Shown here piece by piece: positions 44,618-53,921 of a stretch of DNA of 64,000 bases. A program made the position numbers and the translations under genes. The first letter of the stretch is position 1. Every line of letters starts with the position of its first letter. The notes under the pieces are model-generated. The model made no database searches. It worked only from the letters and a program-made list of their open reading frames with translations, and had not been told where the DNA came from. Origin of the DNA: Agathobaculum ammoniilyticum (GTDB lineage Bacteria; Bacillota; Clostridia; Oscillospirales; Butyricicoccaceae); NCBI RefSeq assembly GCF_025567315.1, contig NZ_JAOQJE010000006.1:62001-126000 (forward strand), in the 5' to 3' direction.

Positions 44618-45718
44618 ATGAAGAAAAGATTACTCGCGGCGCTTCTGGCGTCTGCCATGGCTCTGTCTCTGGCTGCTTGTGGCAACACCGACACCGGTGC
44701 GGACAATGGCGGCGATGCAGCGGCTAACGGTGGCTCCTCCAATGAGCCGGTCGTTCTGAAGATGAACTCCATCAAGACCACCTCCGACCCGATGTACGAA
44801 GCTTGGTCGAACTTCTGCGACCGCATCAACGAGGCTGCCAACGGCACGCTGGACGTTCAGATCTACCCGTCTGAGTCCCTGGGCGCCACCACCGACGTAA
44901 TCGAATCCATTTCCAAGGGCGCTGCCGCTATTCAGGACTGCGACTTCTCCCACCTGGCTGACTACGTTCCGGACTATTCCGCGTTCATGATGCCTTACCT
45001 GCTCCAGAAGCCGGAAGACGTTGGTAACCTGTGGCTGTCCGACTTGGGCCAGGAGCTTGAGGCTCAGCTCCATGAAAAAGGCATGCGCATTATCACCGCC
45101 GTTTACTTTGGCGAGCGCAACTGGCTGACCAAGTCCCCGATGCCGGACCGCGCTGCTGCTTCCACCATGAAGCTCCGCTGCGCTCCGACCAAGATGTGGA
45201 CCGAAATGGTTAACGTCATGGGCGGCAACGCTACCACCTGCACCTGGTCCGAGACCTATCAGGCTATCAGCCAGGGCGTTGCGGACGGCGCTGAGTCCCC
45301 GATCCATATCCTGTACTCCGCGAAGCTGCACGAGGTTGCTAAGTACCTGAACTACACCCGTCACCTGTATGCTCCGACCATCATGGTTATGTCGGAAGAA
45401 GTATACCAGTCCCTGCCGGAAGAGGGCAAGAAGGCGATCGACGAGGTCGGCCAGGCTTACCCGGCGCAGGCTATCGAAGAGGTTGAGTCCGTTGTTGGCC
45501 CGATGCTCGAAGATATGATCAACGAGGGCGTTCAGGAAGTTTACCCGACCGACGAGGCGATCCAGGAGTGGCGCGACTATTCGTTCGAGCACGTTCCGGA
45601 AGCTTTCCCGGAGTGGAGCGACAATCTGGTAGAGCGCATCCAGGAAGCGATCGGCGCGACCGATTCCAGTGCTTCTGCTGATACCGATGCCGCCGCGGAT
45701 GACGCAGCTGCTGCGTAA
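44618..45718 (+). CDS. dctP: TRAP transporter solute-binding lipoprotein DctP
   Basis: A 366-residue extracellular binding protein. The lipoprotein signal is MKKRLLAALLASAMALSLAACG, followed by a Gly/Ala linker. The DctP fold is seen in VQIYPSESLGATTDVIESIS, LTKSPM, and the ligand region MKLRCAPTKMWTEM...TWSETYQAISQGVADGAESP with the conserved Arg that binds a carboxylate. The C-terminal tail is Asp/Ala-rich. It captures a small organic acid for import. The long upstream frame is chance; AAGAGG lies eight bases before this ATG. Confidence 0.94.
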   Translation: MKKRLLAALLASAMALSLAACGNTDTGADNGGDAAANGGSSNEPVVLKMNSIKTTSDPMYEAWSNFCDRINEAANGTLDVQIYPSESLGATTDVIESISKGAAAIQDCDFSHLADYVPDYSAFMMPYLLQKPEDVGNLWLSDLGQELEAQLHEKGMRIITAVYFGERNWLTKSPMPDRAAASTMKLRCAPTKMWTEMVNVMGGNATTCTWSETYQAISQGVADGAESPIHILYSAKLHEVAKYLNYTRHLYAPTIMVMSEEVYQSLPEEGKKAIDEVGQAYPAQAIEEVESVVGPMLEDMINEGVQEVYPTDEAIQEWRDYSFEHVPEAFPEWSDNLVERIQEAIGATDSSASADTDAAADDAAAA

Positions 45719-45784
45719 AACCTGATTGGTGCTTTCGATCTACTTAATTACGATAAGAATCTAATGATGTAGAACGGTTGTATG

Positions 45785-45843
45785 CCGCGCCGTTAAAACG
45801 GGGGGAACTGGTTTGACGGCGCGGGTATGACTGTTTCATACCC
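45785..45843 (+). promoter_or_regulatory. Two overlapping hairpins between dctP and dctQ
   Basis: CCGCGCCGT (45785-45793) pairs with ACGGCGCGG (45816-45824); GGGTATG (45823-45829) pairs with CATACCC (45837-45843). They share two bases. The 206-base gap probably sets higher expression of the binding protein than of the membrane subunits. Confidence 0.5.
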
Positions 45844-45924
45844 ACCTCATGTTGACTCTGACTCTTTTTTGCTACATTCCATTTCGCAAATAGCTTTTTG
45901 TGAAAGAAAGGCGTGAATTAATCT

Positions 45925-46437
45925 GTGAACGAGAACAAACAAGGCTTTTTCAAAAAGTTTATTAACGATTGGGAAATGTACATTGCAAGCGTAGGTTTCG
46001 TTGTAATGTGCCTGGCGATTATCATTAACGTATTTTCGCGTTTCGTTATCTCCAAGTCCTTTGCATGGGCGGAAGAGGTATCGTATCTGGGCTTTGCCTA
46101 TACCGTGTTCTTCGGTGTTTGTACTTTGTATAAGAACCAGGGCATGATCGCGATTGACGTCATTGTGGACCGCCTTCCCAAACTCCCGAAGCGTATTATC
46201 TACATCATCAATTTTGTCATCCTGGCGATTGGTAATGCGGTTCTTACCTATTACAGCTTTATCCTCACCGTGGAGGCGTGGGTTCGTCCTACGGCTGCGC
46301 TGCGTATTCCGTATACCTTTATGGACCTTCCGGCGCTGATCGGCTTCTTTGTCATGTGCCTGTACTCGCTTCGTTTCCTGTACTGGTCCATCATCGGCAA
46401 GGAGTTCGCGGAAACTTCGCTGGAAAACCGCGCATAA
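45925..46437 (+). CDS. dctQ: TRAP transporter small permease DctQ
   Basis: A 170-residue membrane protein with four predicted helices (about 18-38, 52-70, 90-112, 132-152). The family features FSRFV...FAWAEEVSYLGFAYTVFFG are visible. It bridges DctP and DctM. Start is GTG with AAAGGCG nearby. Confidence 0.92.
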   Translation: MNENKQGFFKKFINDWEMYIASVGFVVMCLAIIINVFSRFVISKSFAWAEEVSYLGFAYTVFFGVCTLYKNQGMIAIDVIVDRLPKLPKRIIYIINFVILAIGNAVLTYYSFILTVEAWVRPTAALRIPYTFMDLPALIGFFVMCLYSLRFLYWSIIGKEFAETSLENRA

Positions 46438-46476
46438 GGAAGAATACACGTTTACTATGGAAGGAGGTAAAGAGAA

Positions 46477-47772
46477 ATGTCATTTACAGTATGGTTTCCA
46501 CTTCTCCTGCTGTTTCTGTTTCTCTTCATGAAAATACCGGTGGCGTTTTCGCTCGCATTCTCCACACTGGTATACTTTATGTTTAACTCGTCGTCTCAGC
46601 CGACGGATATTATGGTTCAGAACATGTTGTCCGGTACAACATCGTTCACCTACCTGGCAATCCCGTTCTTTACGGCTGCCGGTGTTATCTTTAACTATTC
46701 AGGAATCACAGAACGACTGATGAACCTCTGCGAGCTGCTCGTTGGTAAGTTTGCGGGCGGTCTTGCGCAGGTTAACATCGTTCTTTCCGCTCTGATGGGC
46801 GGTCTGTCCGGTTCCGCGAACGCGGACGCAGCGATGCAGTCCAAAATGCTGGTTCCGGAAATGGAGCGCCTGGGCTATTCCAAGGAGTTTTCGACCGTTG
46901 TAACGGTTGCATCCTCCTGTATCACCCCGATCATCCCGCCCGGAATCGTTCTGATTCTGTATGCAACTGCGTCGGGCGTTTCCATTCAGGAAATGTTCTA
47001 TGCCGGCTATTTCCCCGGCTTCCTGATCATGGTTGCTGAAATGGCGCTGGCAGGCATCCAGTCCCGCAAGCGCGGCTATAAGCCCACCCGTGATCGCATC
47101 GGTACCGCGAAGGAGTTCGCACAGAACCTGAAGCAGTCCATCTGGGCGCTGTTCCTGCCGTTCGGCCTGATCATGGGCCTGCGTTTCGGTGTGTTCACCC
47201 CGACCGAAGCCGGCGCCTGCTGCATCGTTTACGCTCTGTTGGTCGGCGCGCTGATTTACCGCACCATCCATGTCAAGCAACTGCTGCCGATCCTGCGTGA
47301 GTCCGTTGAGGCTACCTCCGGCATCATGCTGATCATCTGCGCGTCTATCGCGTTCGGCAAGTTCCTGACTTGGGAACGTATCCCGATGATTATTTCCGAA
47401 GCGATCTTGGCGATTTGCCACACGGATTGGCAGTTCCTGCTGCTGGTCAACATCCTGCTCGCTATTGTTGGTATGTTCTTCGAGGGCGGCGCTGCAATGA
47501 TCCTGCTCGCCCCGCTGCTCGTACCGGCTGCGCAGAGCTTGGATGTAAACCTGATCCACTTCGGTATCGTTATGGCGATCAACCTGACGCTGGCCGGCGT
47601 TACCCCGCCGTTCGGCGCGATGATGTTCGTTTCCACCTCGATTACAGGATGTACGTTCTCCGGCTACTGCAGAGAGGTGTGGCCGTGGATCATAATGCTG
47701 TTTGCGGTGCTACTGATATTCACTTATGTACCCGGCATTATTCTGTTTGTACCGAACCTGCTCATGGGCTGA
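46477..47772 (+). CDS. dctM: TRAP transporter large permease DctM
   Basis: A 431-residue permease with about 12 helices. The family segments AIPFFTAAGVIF, LSALMGGLSGSANADAAMQS and ITPIIPPGIVLILYA are present; GVTPPFGAMMFV lies near the C-terminus. It carries out sodium-driven uptake with DctP and DctQ. AAGGAGG precedes the ATG by nine bases. Last gene of the operon. Confidence 0.95.
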   Translation: MSFTVWFPLLLLFLFLFMKIPVAFSLAFSTLVYFMFNSSSQPTDIMVQNMLSGTTSFTYLAIPFFTAAGVIFNYSGITERLMNLCELLVGKFAGGLAQVNIVLSALMGGLSGSANADAAMQSKMLVPEMERLGYSKEFSTVVTVASSCITPIIPPGIVLILYATASGVSIQEMFYAGYFPGFLIMVAEMALAGIQSRKRGYKPTRDRIGTAKEFAQNLKQSIWALFLPFGLIMGLRFGVFTPTEAGACCIVYALLVGALIYRTIHVKQLLPILRESVEATSGIMLIICASIAFGKFLTWERIPMIISEAILAICHTDWQFLLLVNILLAIVGMFFEGGAAMILLAPLLVPAAQSLDVNLIHFGIVMAINLTLAGVTPPFGAMMFVSTSITGCTFSGYCREVWPWIIMLFAVLLIFTYVPGIILFVPNLLMG

Positions 47773-47791
47773 TAAGGCAGATTTGTGTTAT

Positions 47792-47826
47792 AAAAGGTTC
47801 CGTCCATCCGGACGGAACCTTTTATC
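47792..47826 (+). terminator. Terminator of the TRAP operon
   Basis: Fourteen-base perfect arms (47792-47805, 47810-47823) with loop ATCC and trailing T. Confidence 0.9.
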
Positions 47827-47868
47827 ATTAAAATGCGCCGATGCGCCGATGATAAAGTCGTTTTTTGC

Positions 47869-47898
47869 TTGACAAAGGGCAAAAGGGTGTAGTATACT
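47869..47898 (+). promoter_or_regulatory. Promoter of yceD-rpmF
   Basis: TTGACA (47869-47874), 18-base spacer, TATACT (47893-47898), 25 bases before the yceD start. Confidence 0.8.
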
Positions 47899-47922
47899 AT
47901 CTTAGTACCATGTGAGGTTGAC

Positions 47923-48438
47923 ATGAAGATTGATTTGCGAAAGCTGACCGGCTCGAATACCGTCAGCATCCCGTTTTCCGAAACGCTTGATTTGCGGGAG
48001 GAAACGCTGTATGGCGCGAAGCCGTTCCAAAGTCCGGTTCAGATCAGCGGGGAGGTTTCGAACGAGAGCGGCGTCCTGCGGCTGAAAGGGACGATCAAAA
48101 CGATTTACTCCACCGCCTGCGCCCGCTGTCTGAAGCCGTTGGATATTCTGCTGACAGCCGAGACGGATATGATTTTGTCGGACGACCCTGAGACGGAGGA
48201 AGAGGACGATCTTTTCGTGCTGACCGGTGACAGCGTGGATCCTGCGGACGTATTGGTGCCGGCATTGATCCTGCAGGTACAGATGACATATCTGTGCAAG
48301 GAGGACTGCAAAGGCCTCTGTCCGCACTGCGGCGCCGACCGCAACGAGGTTGACTGCGACTGCGACAAAAAGCAGATCGATCCGCGTTTTGCCGCGCTGC
48401 GCGCCCTGCTCGACTCTGATGAGGACAAGAGCACATAA
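47923..48438 (+). CDS. YceD family (DUF177) protein
   Basis: A 171-residue protein of the YceD/DUF177 family, nearly always upstream of rpmF and linked to 23S rRNA accumulation. It has the conserved ACARCLKPLDI segment and C-terminal cysteines (CKEDCKGLCPHCG) that may bind zinc. Position 45 bases before rpmF confirms the call. Confidence 0.92.
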   Translation: MKIDLRKLTGSNTVSIPFSETLDLREETLYGAKPFQSPVQISGEVSNESGVLRLKGTIKTIYSTACARCLKPLDILLTAETDMILSDDPETEEEDDLFVLTGDSVDPADVLVPALILQVQMTYLCKEDCKGLCPHCGADRNEVDCDCDKKQIDPRFAALRALLDSDEDKST

Positions 48439-48483
48439 AACAGTCAAACAAATTGAGAAGATAGAGTAGGAGGTGTATCCACC

Positions 48484-48669
48484 ATGGCAGTACCGAAGAG
48501 AAAGGTTTCGAAAGCCCGTCGCGACAAGCGCCGCAACTCCCATTGGAAGCTCTCTTTGCCCGGCATGTCCAAATGCCCGAAGTGCGGCGAGATGAAGCTG
48601 GCTCACAGAATGTGCAAGGCTTGCGGCTATTACAACGGCCGTGAGGTTGTCGCCGTTAAGGAAGCGTAA
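48484..48669 (+). CDS. rpmF: 50S ribosomal protein L32
   Basis: A 61-residue L32: MAVPKRKVSKARRDKRRNSH, then the zinc-ribbon cysteines in CPKCGEMKLAHRMCKACG (four-Cys form). AGGAGG is 11 bases upstream. Cotranscribed with yceD. Confidence 0.97.
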   Translation: MAVPKRKVSKARRDKRRNSHWKLSLPGMSKCPKCGEMKLAHRMCKACGYYNGREVVAVKEA

Positions 48670-48835
48670 GGCTGAAAACAGAACAAAGGATGGAGAAGGC
48701 GGCAACGGCTTCTCCATTTTTTTCGCCCTCGATCGGATCCATGGTTTCGGTCGGGCGTGATGGCGGGTGCGGCCGGATGCGTCCCAGGGGGAAACGTTCC
48801 GGCAAGCGTGAAAAATGCAGAAAGGAGGGCGCTGG

Positions 48836-50140
48836 ATGGCGTCAAAAATTGTCAGTGTGGATGCGGGCAGTCCGGCGGCGCGCGCGGGACTGCGGGCGGG
48901 GGAGACTCTGCTGCAGATCGATGGGACAGCGATCCGTGATGTGCTGGATTACAAATTTTACAGCTACGACGCGCGGCTGACGCTCCGCGTGCTGGAAGCG
49001 GATGGGGAAAGCGTCCGCGAGGTGCGTGTGCGCAAGCGCGAGGGCGAGCCGCTCGGCCTGAATTTCGAGCATTATCTGATGGACGGGATGAAGCAGTGTT
49101 CGAACAAGTGCGTGTTCTGCTTTATCGACCAGCTGCCCCGTGGGATGCGCAAGACGCTCTATGTAAAGGACGACGACGCGCGCATGTCCTTCCTGATGGG
49201 GAATTATATCTCCATGACCAACTTGTCGGACGCGGATGTGGACCGTATCCTGCGGATGCATATTTCGCCGGTCAATATCTCGGTGCAGACCACCAATCCG
49301 GAGCTGCGCGTCAAAATGCTGCAGAACCGCCGCGCGGGCGAAGCACTTCGGATCATGAAGCGCTTCGCGGAGGGCGGCATCACGATGAATTGCCAGCTCG
49401 TCGTGTGCAAGGGGCTGAACGACGGGGAGGAGCTGCGCCGCTCGCTGAACGATCTGAAGAAGCTCTATCCCGCGGTGAATACAATCTCGGTCGTGCCGTT
49501 CGGTATGACACGCCACCGCGAGGGGCTGTATCCACTGGAGGCGACGGATAAGCCCTGCGCGGAAGCGATTCTGGATATCGTCGAGCCGTTCGCGCAGGAA
49601 TGCTTGCGCGAGCTCGGCACGCGCCTGGTCTGGTGCGGGGACGAGCTGTACCTCAAGGCGGAGCGCCCGTTGCCGAATACGGTGTATTACGAGGAGTTTA
49701 CCCAGTTTGAAAACGGCATCGGCATGCTGCCGTTGTTCATGGAGGAGTTCCGGCTGGCGCTGCCGGATTACGAGGGGCGCGCGGCGCGGCCGTTTACCAT
49801 TGCGACCGGCACGGCCGCCGCGCCTTCTCTGGCGGTCCTGCTTGACGAGGCGGCCGCAAAATGCGATAATTTAAGCGGCAGAGTCGTGGCGATTCGCAAC
49901 GATTTCTTTGGGCCGCTGGTCTCGGTTGCCGGACTGATTACCGGCCAGGATCTGATCGCCCAGTTGAAAGGGCGGGACTTGGGCGAGCGCGTGCTGATCT
50001 CCGCCAATATGCTGCGGGATGGGGGAGACGTGTTCCTGGATGATTGCACGCCGGAACAGGTGTCGGACGCGATCGGCGTACCCATCGTTCCGGTCGAGAT
50101 CGACGGCGCGGACCTGCTCGCCAAAATTTTTGAAGATTAG
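48836..50140 (+). CDS. DUF512 radical-SAM-like protein with N-terminal PDZ
   Basis: A 434-residue protein. A PDZ-like domain (SPAARAGLRAGETLLQIDG) leads; then CSNKCVFCFIDQLPRGMRKTLY holds the C-x3-C-x2-C cluster of radical SAM enzymes, followed by MSFLMGNYISMTNL and the DUF512 C-terminal domain (FENGIGMLPLF). ATG 48836 has AGGAGG seven bases upstream. It usually precedes der in Clostridia, as here. The reaction is not known to me. Confidence 0.9.
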   Translation: MASKIVSVDAGSPAARAGLRAGETLLQIDGTAIRDVLDYKFYSYDARLTLRVLEADGESVREVRVRKREGEPLGLNFEHYLMDGMKQCSNKCVFCFIDQLPRGMRKTLYVKDDDARMSFLMGNYISMTNLSDADVDRILRMHISPVNISVQTTNPELRVKMLQNRRAGEALRIMKRFAEGGITMNCQLVVCKGLNDGEELRRSLNDLKKLYPAVNTISVVPFGMTRHREGLYPLEATDKPCAEAILDIVEPFAQECLRELGTRLVWCGDELYLKAERPLPNTVYYEEFTQFENGIGMLPLFMEEFRLALPDYEGRAARPFTIATGTAAAPSLAVLLDEAAAKCDNLSGRVVAIRNDFFGPLVSVAGLITGQDLIAQLKGRDLGERVLISANMLRDGGDVFLDDCTPEQVSDAIGVPIVPVEIDGADLLAKIFED

Positions 50141-50170
50141 CCCCCGAAAAGCAAAGAGGAGGGAAAGGAT

Positions 50171-51496
50171 ATGCCAAAGCCGATTATGGCGATTGTCGGC
50201 CGGCCGAACGTCGGTAAATCACAGCTGTTTAACCGCTTGGCGGGCAAGCGCCTGTCCATTGTGGAGGATACGCCGGGCGTAACACGCGACCGGCTATATG
50301 CGGAAAGCGACTGGCGCGGACGTGATTTTACCATCATCGACACCGGCGGCATCGAACCGTCAAACGACAACGAAATTTTGCAGTTCATGCGCTTTCAGGC
50401 GGAAACTGCGATCTCCCATGCGGATGTGATCGTGTTCATCACCGACCTGCGCACCGGCGTGACCGCGGCGGATCAGGATGTGGCGGCGATGCTGTTGCGT
50501 TCGGGCAAGCCGATCGTGCTGGCGGTCAATAAATGCGATAAGCCGGGCGACCCGCCGGCGGAGTTTTATGAGTTTTATAACCTCGGCCTGGGAGAGCCTT
50601 ACGGCATCTCCGCACTGCACGGTTATGGCGTGGGCGAGCTGCTGGACGCGGCTTACGAGCATTTCCCGCCCGAGGAGGAGGGCGAGGAAGCGTCGGACCG
50701 CATCCGCGTCGCGCTGATCGGTAAGCCGAACGTGGGCAAGTCCAGCCTGCTCAACCGCGTGCTGGGCGAGGAGCGCGTGATCGTTTCCAATGTGGCGGGT
50801 ACGACGCGTGACAGCGTGGACGCCGATCTGGACAACGCGCACGGCAGGTTCACCTTTATCGACACGGCGGGCATCCGCAAAAAAAGCAGGGTGGACGAGA
50901 AGATTGAGAAATATTCGGTTATGCGCTCCCTGCTCGCGGTCGAGCGCGCGGATGTGTGCGTCATTATGATCGACGCGACCGAGGGCGTGACCGAGCAGGA
51001 CACCAAGGTCGCGGGCGAGGCGCATAATGCCGGAAAGGCCTGCATCATTGTGGTCAACAAGTGGGACCTGGTGGAAAAGGACGGCTCCACGATGAAGGAA
51101 TACACGCTGCGCGTGCGCGAGGGGCTGGCATACATGCCCTATGCGCCGGTGCTGTTCATTTCCGCGCAGACTGGACAGCGCGTGGATAAGCTGTTCGCCC
51201 TGATCAAAGCGGTACACGAGCAGAACCATATGCGCATCCCGACCGGCCGCCTGAATTCCATCCTGGCCGAGGCGACCGCGCGCGTGCAGCCGCCGACTGA
51301 CAAGGGGCGCCGCCTGCGTATCTTCTATATGACGCAGGCATCCACCTGTCCGCCGACGTTCGTCTGCTTCTGCAACGATGCTCGCCTGTTCCACTTCTCC
51401 TACCAGCGGTATCTGGAAAATCAGATCCGCGAGGTGTTCGGACTGACAGGCACGCCCGTGCGCATGGTGATCCGTGAGCGCGGGGACAAGGATTAA
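50171..51496 (+). CDS. der: Ribosome biogenesis GTPase Der (EngA)
   Basis: A 441-residue protein with two tandem GTPase domains: GRPNVGKSQLFNRL with DTGGIE and NKCD, then GKPNVGKSSLLNRV with DTAGIRKKSR and NKWD. A C-terminal KH-like domain follows. It is essential for 50S assembly. First of der-plsY-gpsA. Confidence 0.97.
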   Translation: MPKPIMAIVGRPNVGKSQLFNRLAGKRLSIVEDTPGVTRDRLYAESDWRGRDFTIIDTGGIEPSNDNEILQFMRFQAETAISHADVIVFITDLRTGVTAADQDVAAMLLRSGKPIVLAVNKCDKPGDPPAEFYEFYNLGLGEPYGISALHGYGVGELLDAAYEHFPPEEEGEEASDRIRVALIGKPNVGKSSLLNRVLGEERVIVSNVAGTTRDSVDADLDNAHGRFTFIDTAGIRKKSRVDEKIEKYSVMRSLLAVERADVCVIMIDATEGVTEQDTKVAGEAHNAGKACIIVVNKWDLVEKDGSTMKEYTLRVREGLAYMPYAPVLFISAQTGQRVDKLFALIKAVHEQNHMRIPTGRLNSILAEATARVQPPTDKGRRLRIFYMTQASTCPPTFVCFCNDARLFHFSYQRYLENQIREVFGLTGTPVRMVIRERGDKD

Positions 51497-51520
51497 ATTA
51501 ATTTCTTGGGGGACGACAAC

Positions 51521-52165
51521 ATGACATTGACGCAATTTGCCATCATTGCGGTGTGCGGCTACCTGCTGGGTTCGCTGAGCTTTGCAATCATCGTCAGCAA
51601 GGTAACGCTCGGCAAGGATATCCGCAACTATGGCAGCGGCAACGCCGGACTGACCAACGCCTACCGCACAATGGGGGCGGGCAAAACGCTGTTCGTGTTG
51701 CTGGGGGACATTGCAAAGGGCGCGGCAGCAATCTCGATCGGCGCGCTTCTGGTTGGACCGGTCGGCAAGCTGGTGGCCGGTATTTTCGTGATACTGGGGC
51801 ATATGTTTCCTGTGTACTTTGGCTTCCGCGGGGGAAAGGGCGTGCTGGTCGGCGCGGTCATGTTGCTCCTGTTCGACTGGCGCATTTTCCTGATCGCGTT
51901 CGTGCTGTTTTTCCTGGCGGTTGCGGTGACGCGCTGGATCTCGCTTGGCTCGATTCTGGGCGCGGTCAGCTTCCCCATTACGACCCTGCTGTTCTACCGC
52001 GATTCGGTTTTGACCGCGATGGCATTCGGTATGGCGGTGGCGGTCATCTTCATGCACCGGAGCAATATCATGCGTATGCTGCACGGGGAAGAGAACAGGT
52101 TTTCCTTCAAAAGTAAAAAGACCATTGAGAAAATAGCTTCCGATGGAGAGGAGAGCGGAAAATGA
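51521..52165 (+). CDS. plsY: Glycerol-3-phosphate acyltransferase PlsY
   Basis: A 214-residue membrane acyltransferase using acyl-phosphate for the first step of phospholipid synthesis. Family motifs are GYLLGSLSFAIIV, NYGSGNAGLTNAYRT and FRGGKGVLVG, among five helices. ATG 51521 has GGGGGA seven bases upstream, favoured over TTG 51506. It overlaps gpsA by ATGA, linking the two steps of the pathway. Confidence 0.95.
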   Translation: MTLTQFAIIAVCGYLLGSLSFAIIVSKVTLGKDIRNYGSGNAGLTNAYRTMGAGKTLFVLLGDIAKGAAAISIGALLVGPVGKLVAGIFVILGHMFPVYFGFRGGKGVLVGAVMLLLFDWRIFLIAFVLFFLAVAVTRWISLGSILGAVSFPITTLLFYRDSVLTAMAFGMAVAVIFMHRSNIMRMLHGEENRFSFKSKKTIEKIASDGEESGK

Positions 52166-53175
52166 AGGTTTTTGTATTGGGTACCGGCGGCTGGGGCATT
52201 GCGCTGGCTATGCTGCTGCACCATAACGGCCATGCGGTGACCTCCTGGACCTTTTTTCAGGAGGAATGCGACCTGCTGCATCGCGAGCGGGCAAACGAAA
52301 AGCTGCTGCCAGGGGTGAGGATTCCAGAGGGGATCACGGTCACGACTGATATGTCGGGCGCGGCGGAAGCGGACCTGGTGGTGATGGCCGTCCCGTCCTT
52401 TGCCGTGGCTTCGACCGCGGAGCAGCTCTCCCGCATCGTTCCAGCGGGTACGGTGATCGTCAATGTGGGCAAGGGGCTGGATTCCCAGCACGGCTACTGC
52501 CGCTTCTCGGAAACGATCGACCGTGCGATGGGCGGCCGCAACCCCGTGGTAGCGCTGACCGGCCCGACCCACGCGGAGGAGGTGGCCCGTGGGGTGCCGA
52601 CCGCGATTGTTGCCGCATCAGCGAGCAGGGCGGCGGCTGAGCTGACGCAGGCTGCGTTTATGAACGATACCTTTTTCCGTGTGTACACCTCGTCCGACCT
52701 GGTCGGCTGCGAGCTGGGCGGCGCGTTCAAAAACATTATCGCTCTTGGCGCGGGTATTTCGGATGGCTTGGGCTTGGGGGATAACTCCAAAGCCGCGTTT
52801 ATGACGCGCGGCCTGACCGAGATCGCCCGTTTGGGGGTTACGCTCGGCGCCAAGCAGGAGACCTTCGCGGGGCTGTCCGGCGTGGGGGACCTGATCGTTA
52901 CCTGCTGCTCGATGCATTCGCGCAACCGCCGCGCGGGTATCCTGATTGGGCAGGGCAAGACCGCACAGGAGGCAATGCAGGAGGTCGGCGCGACCGTGGA
53001 GGGCTATTACGCGACCGAAGCCGGCTACCGCCTGGCCCAGCAGCAGGGGGTGTCCATGCCGATCACCGAGGCAATGTATGAGGTGCTGTATAACGGCCTG
53101 TCCGCTAAGGAAGCCATACGCATGCTCCTGGGGCGCCCACGGCGCGGGGAGCATGAGGAAGTCTGGTTCCACTAA
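52162..53175 (+). CDS. gpsA: Glycerol-3-phosphate dehydrogenase [NAD(P)+]
   Basis: A 337-residue enzyme making sn-glycerol-3-phosphate from dihydroxyacetone phosphate. It has the NAD fold VLGTGGWGIALAMLL, TGPTHAEEVARGVPTAIV, the catalytic Lys region GCELGGAFKNIIALGAG, and GLSGVGDLIVTC. Supplies the substrate for PlsY, encoded directly upstream. Confidence 0.97.
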   Translation: MKVFVLGTGGWGIALAMLLHHNGHAVTSWTFFQEECDLLHRERANEKLLPGVRIPEGITVTTDMSGAAEADLVVMAVPSFAVASTAEQLSRIVPAGTVIVNVGKGLDSQHGYCRFSETIDRAMGGRNPVVALTGPTHAEEVARGVPTAIVAASASRAAAELTQAAFMNDTFFRVYTSSDLVGCELGGAFKNIIALGAGISDGLGLGDNSKAAFMTRGLTEIARLGVTLGAKQETFAGLSGVGDLIVTCCSMHSRNRRAGILIGQGKTAQEAMQEVGATVEGYYATEAGYRLAQQQGVSMPITEAMYEVLYNGLSAKEAIRMLLGRPRRGEHEEVWFH

Positions 53176-53240
53176 AAATTAATAGGTAGAATAAACAATA
53201 AGAAAAGTATTTCCTGTTGCATTTTTTGCCACAAAAATTC

Positions 53241-53269
53241 TTTACTTTTTCACGCTCTTTTTGTATAAT
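53241..53269 (+). promoter_or_regulatory. Promoter of the lipoprotein gene
   Basis: TTTACT (53241-53246), 17-base spacer, TATAAT (53264-53269). Confidence 0.65.
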
Positions 53270-53317
53270 GATACCATAGCTTATGCTAAAATTTGTAAGG
53301 TCATAAGGAGAAAGAGT

Positions 53318-53803
53318 ATGAAAAAGAACATGACGAAGCGTTTGCTGGCCGCGCTGCTGGCGGCGGTAATGGCGTTATCGCTGGCTGCGTGCAGCGGCGG
53401 GGACAACGCCGGCAGCGGGGATCAGGCGGCGTCGGCCGCGCTGACCGAGGAGGAATACCAGCAGGCGGTAGAGGATCTGGGCGCGGAGATGACCGAGATC
53501 CAGAACAATGCCAGCACCGCAATGACCGATCCGGAGTCTGCGAAAGAGGTTCTGGAGTCCATGAAGGCACCGCTTAACGACTTTATCGCAATCACCCCGC
53601 CGGAAGCCTATGCGGCGGGACACGAGAAGATGCAGTCCGGCTGCCAGTCGATGATCGATTTTATCGATACAGTCGTGGCAATGACGGAGGAAACCGACCA
53701 GACCAAGCTGACGGAGCTGGTATCCCAGATGGATGAGCAGCTGCGTACCGCTGTCAACGATATGGCGGAAGGCGCGAGCCTGCTGGATGAGGCGAGCAAT
53801 TAA
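53318..53803 (+). CDS. Secreted lipoprotein of unknown function
   Basis: A 161-residue protein. The signal MKKNMTKRLLAALLAAVMALSLAACSGG has a lipobox with acylated Cys. The mature part is acidic, helical and Met/Gln-rich (DLGAEMTEIQNNASTAMTDPE..., QSGCQSMIDFIDTVVAMT), likely a helical bundle. The signal peptide closely resembles that of DctP in this window. I do not recognise a family. Own promoter and terminator. Confidence 0.8.
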   Translation: MKKNMTKRLLAALLAAVMALSLAACSGGDNAGSGDQAASAALTEEEYQQAVEDLGAEMTEIQNNASTAMTDPESAKEVLESMKAPLNDFIAITPPEAYAAGHEKMQSGCQSMIDFIDTVVAMTEETDQTKLTELVSQMDEQLRTAVNDMAEGASLLDEASN

Positions 53804-53828
53804 CCGGCTGCCGGAAACCGTTCACCAA

Positions 53829-53856
53829 AAAGGCACCCCATAGGGGTGCCTTTCGT
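53829..53856 (+). terminator. Terminator of the lipoprotein gene
   Basis: AAAGGCACCCC (53829-53839) pairs with GGGGTGCCTTT (53843-53853). Confidence 0.85.
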
Positions 53857-53885
53857 TTGCACTTTACCTTGCGGTTTGGTATAAT
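53857..53885 (+). promoter_or_regulatory. Promoter of murB
   Basis: TTGCAC (53857-53862), 17-base spacer, TATAAT (53880-53885), 37 bases before the murB ATG. Confidence 0.75.
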
Positions 53886-53921
53886 ATTATATATTGCTTT
53901 TGCTTTGCTTGGAGGAAAAGG

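Noticed and set aside
46699..47559. Leftward 286-residue frame
   Set aside because: Antisense to dctM; Gln/Asp/Arg-rich shadow.
48815..48835. Upstream start for the DUF512 protein
   Set aside because: The AGGAGG lies between this ATG and the one at 48836, so only the later ATG is correctly spaced.
50360..52084. A 574-residue leftward open frame
   Set aside because: Antisense to der and plsY; His/Arg/Gln-rich composition typical of shadow frames.
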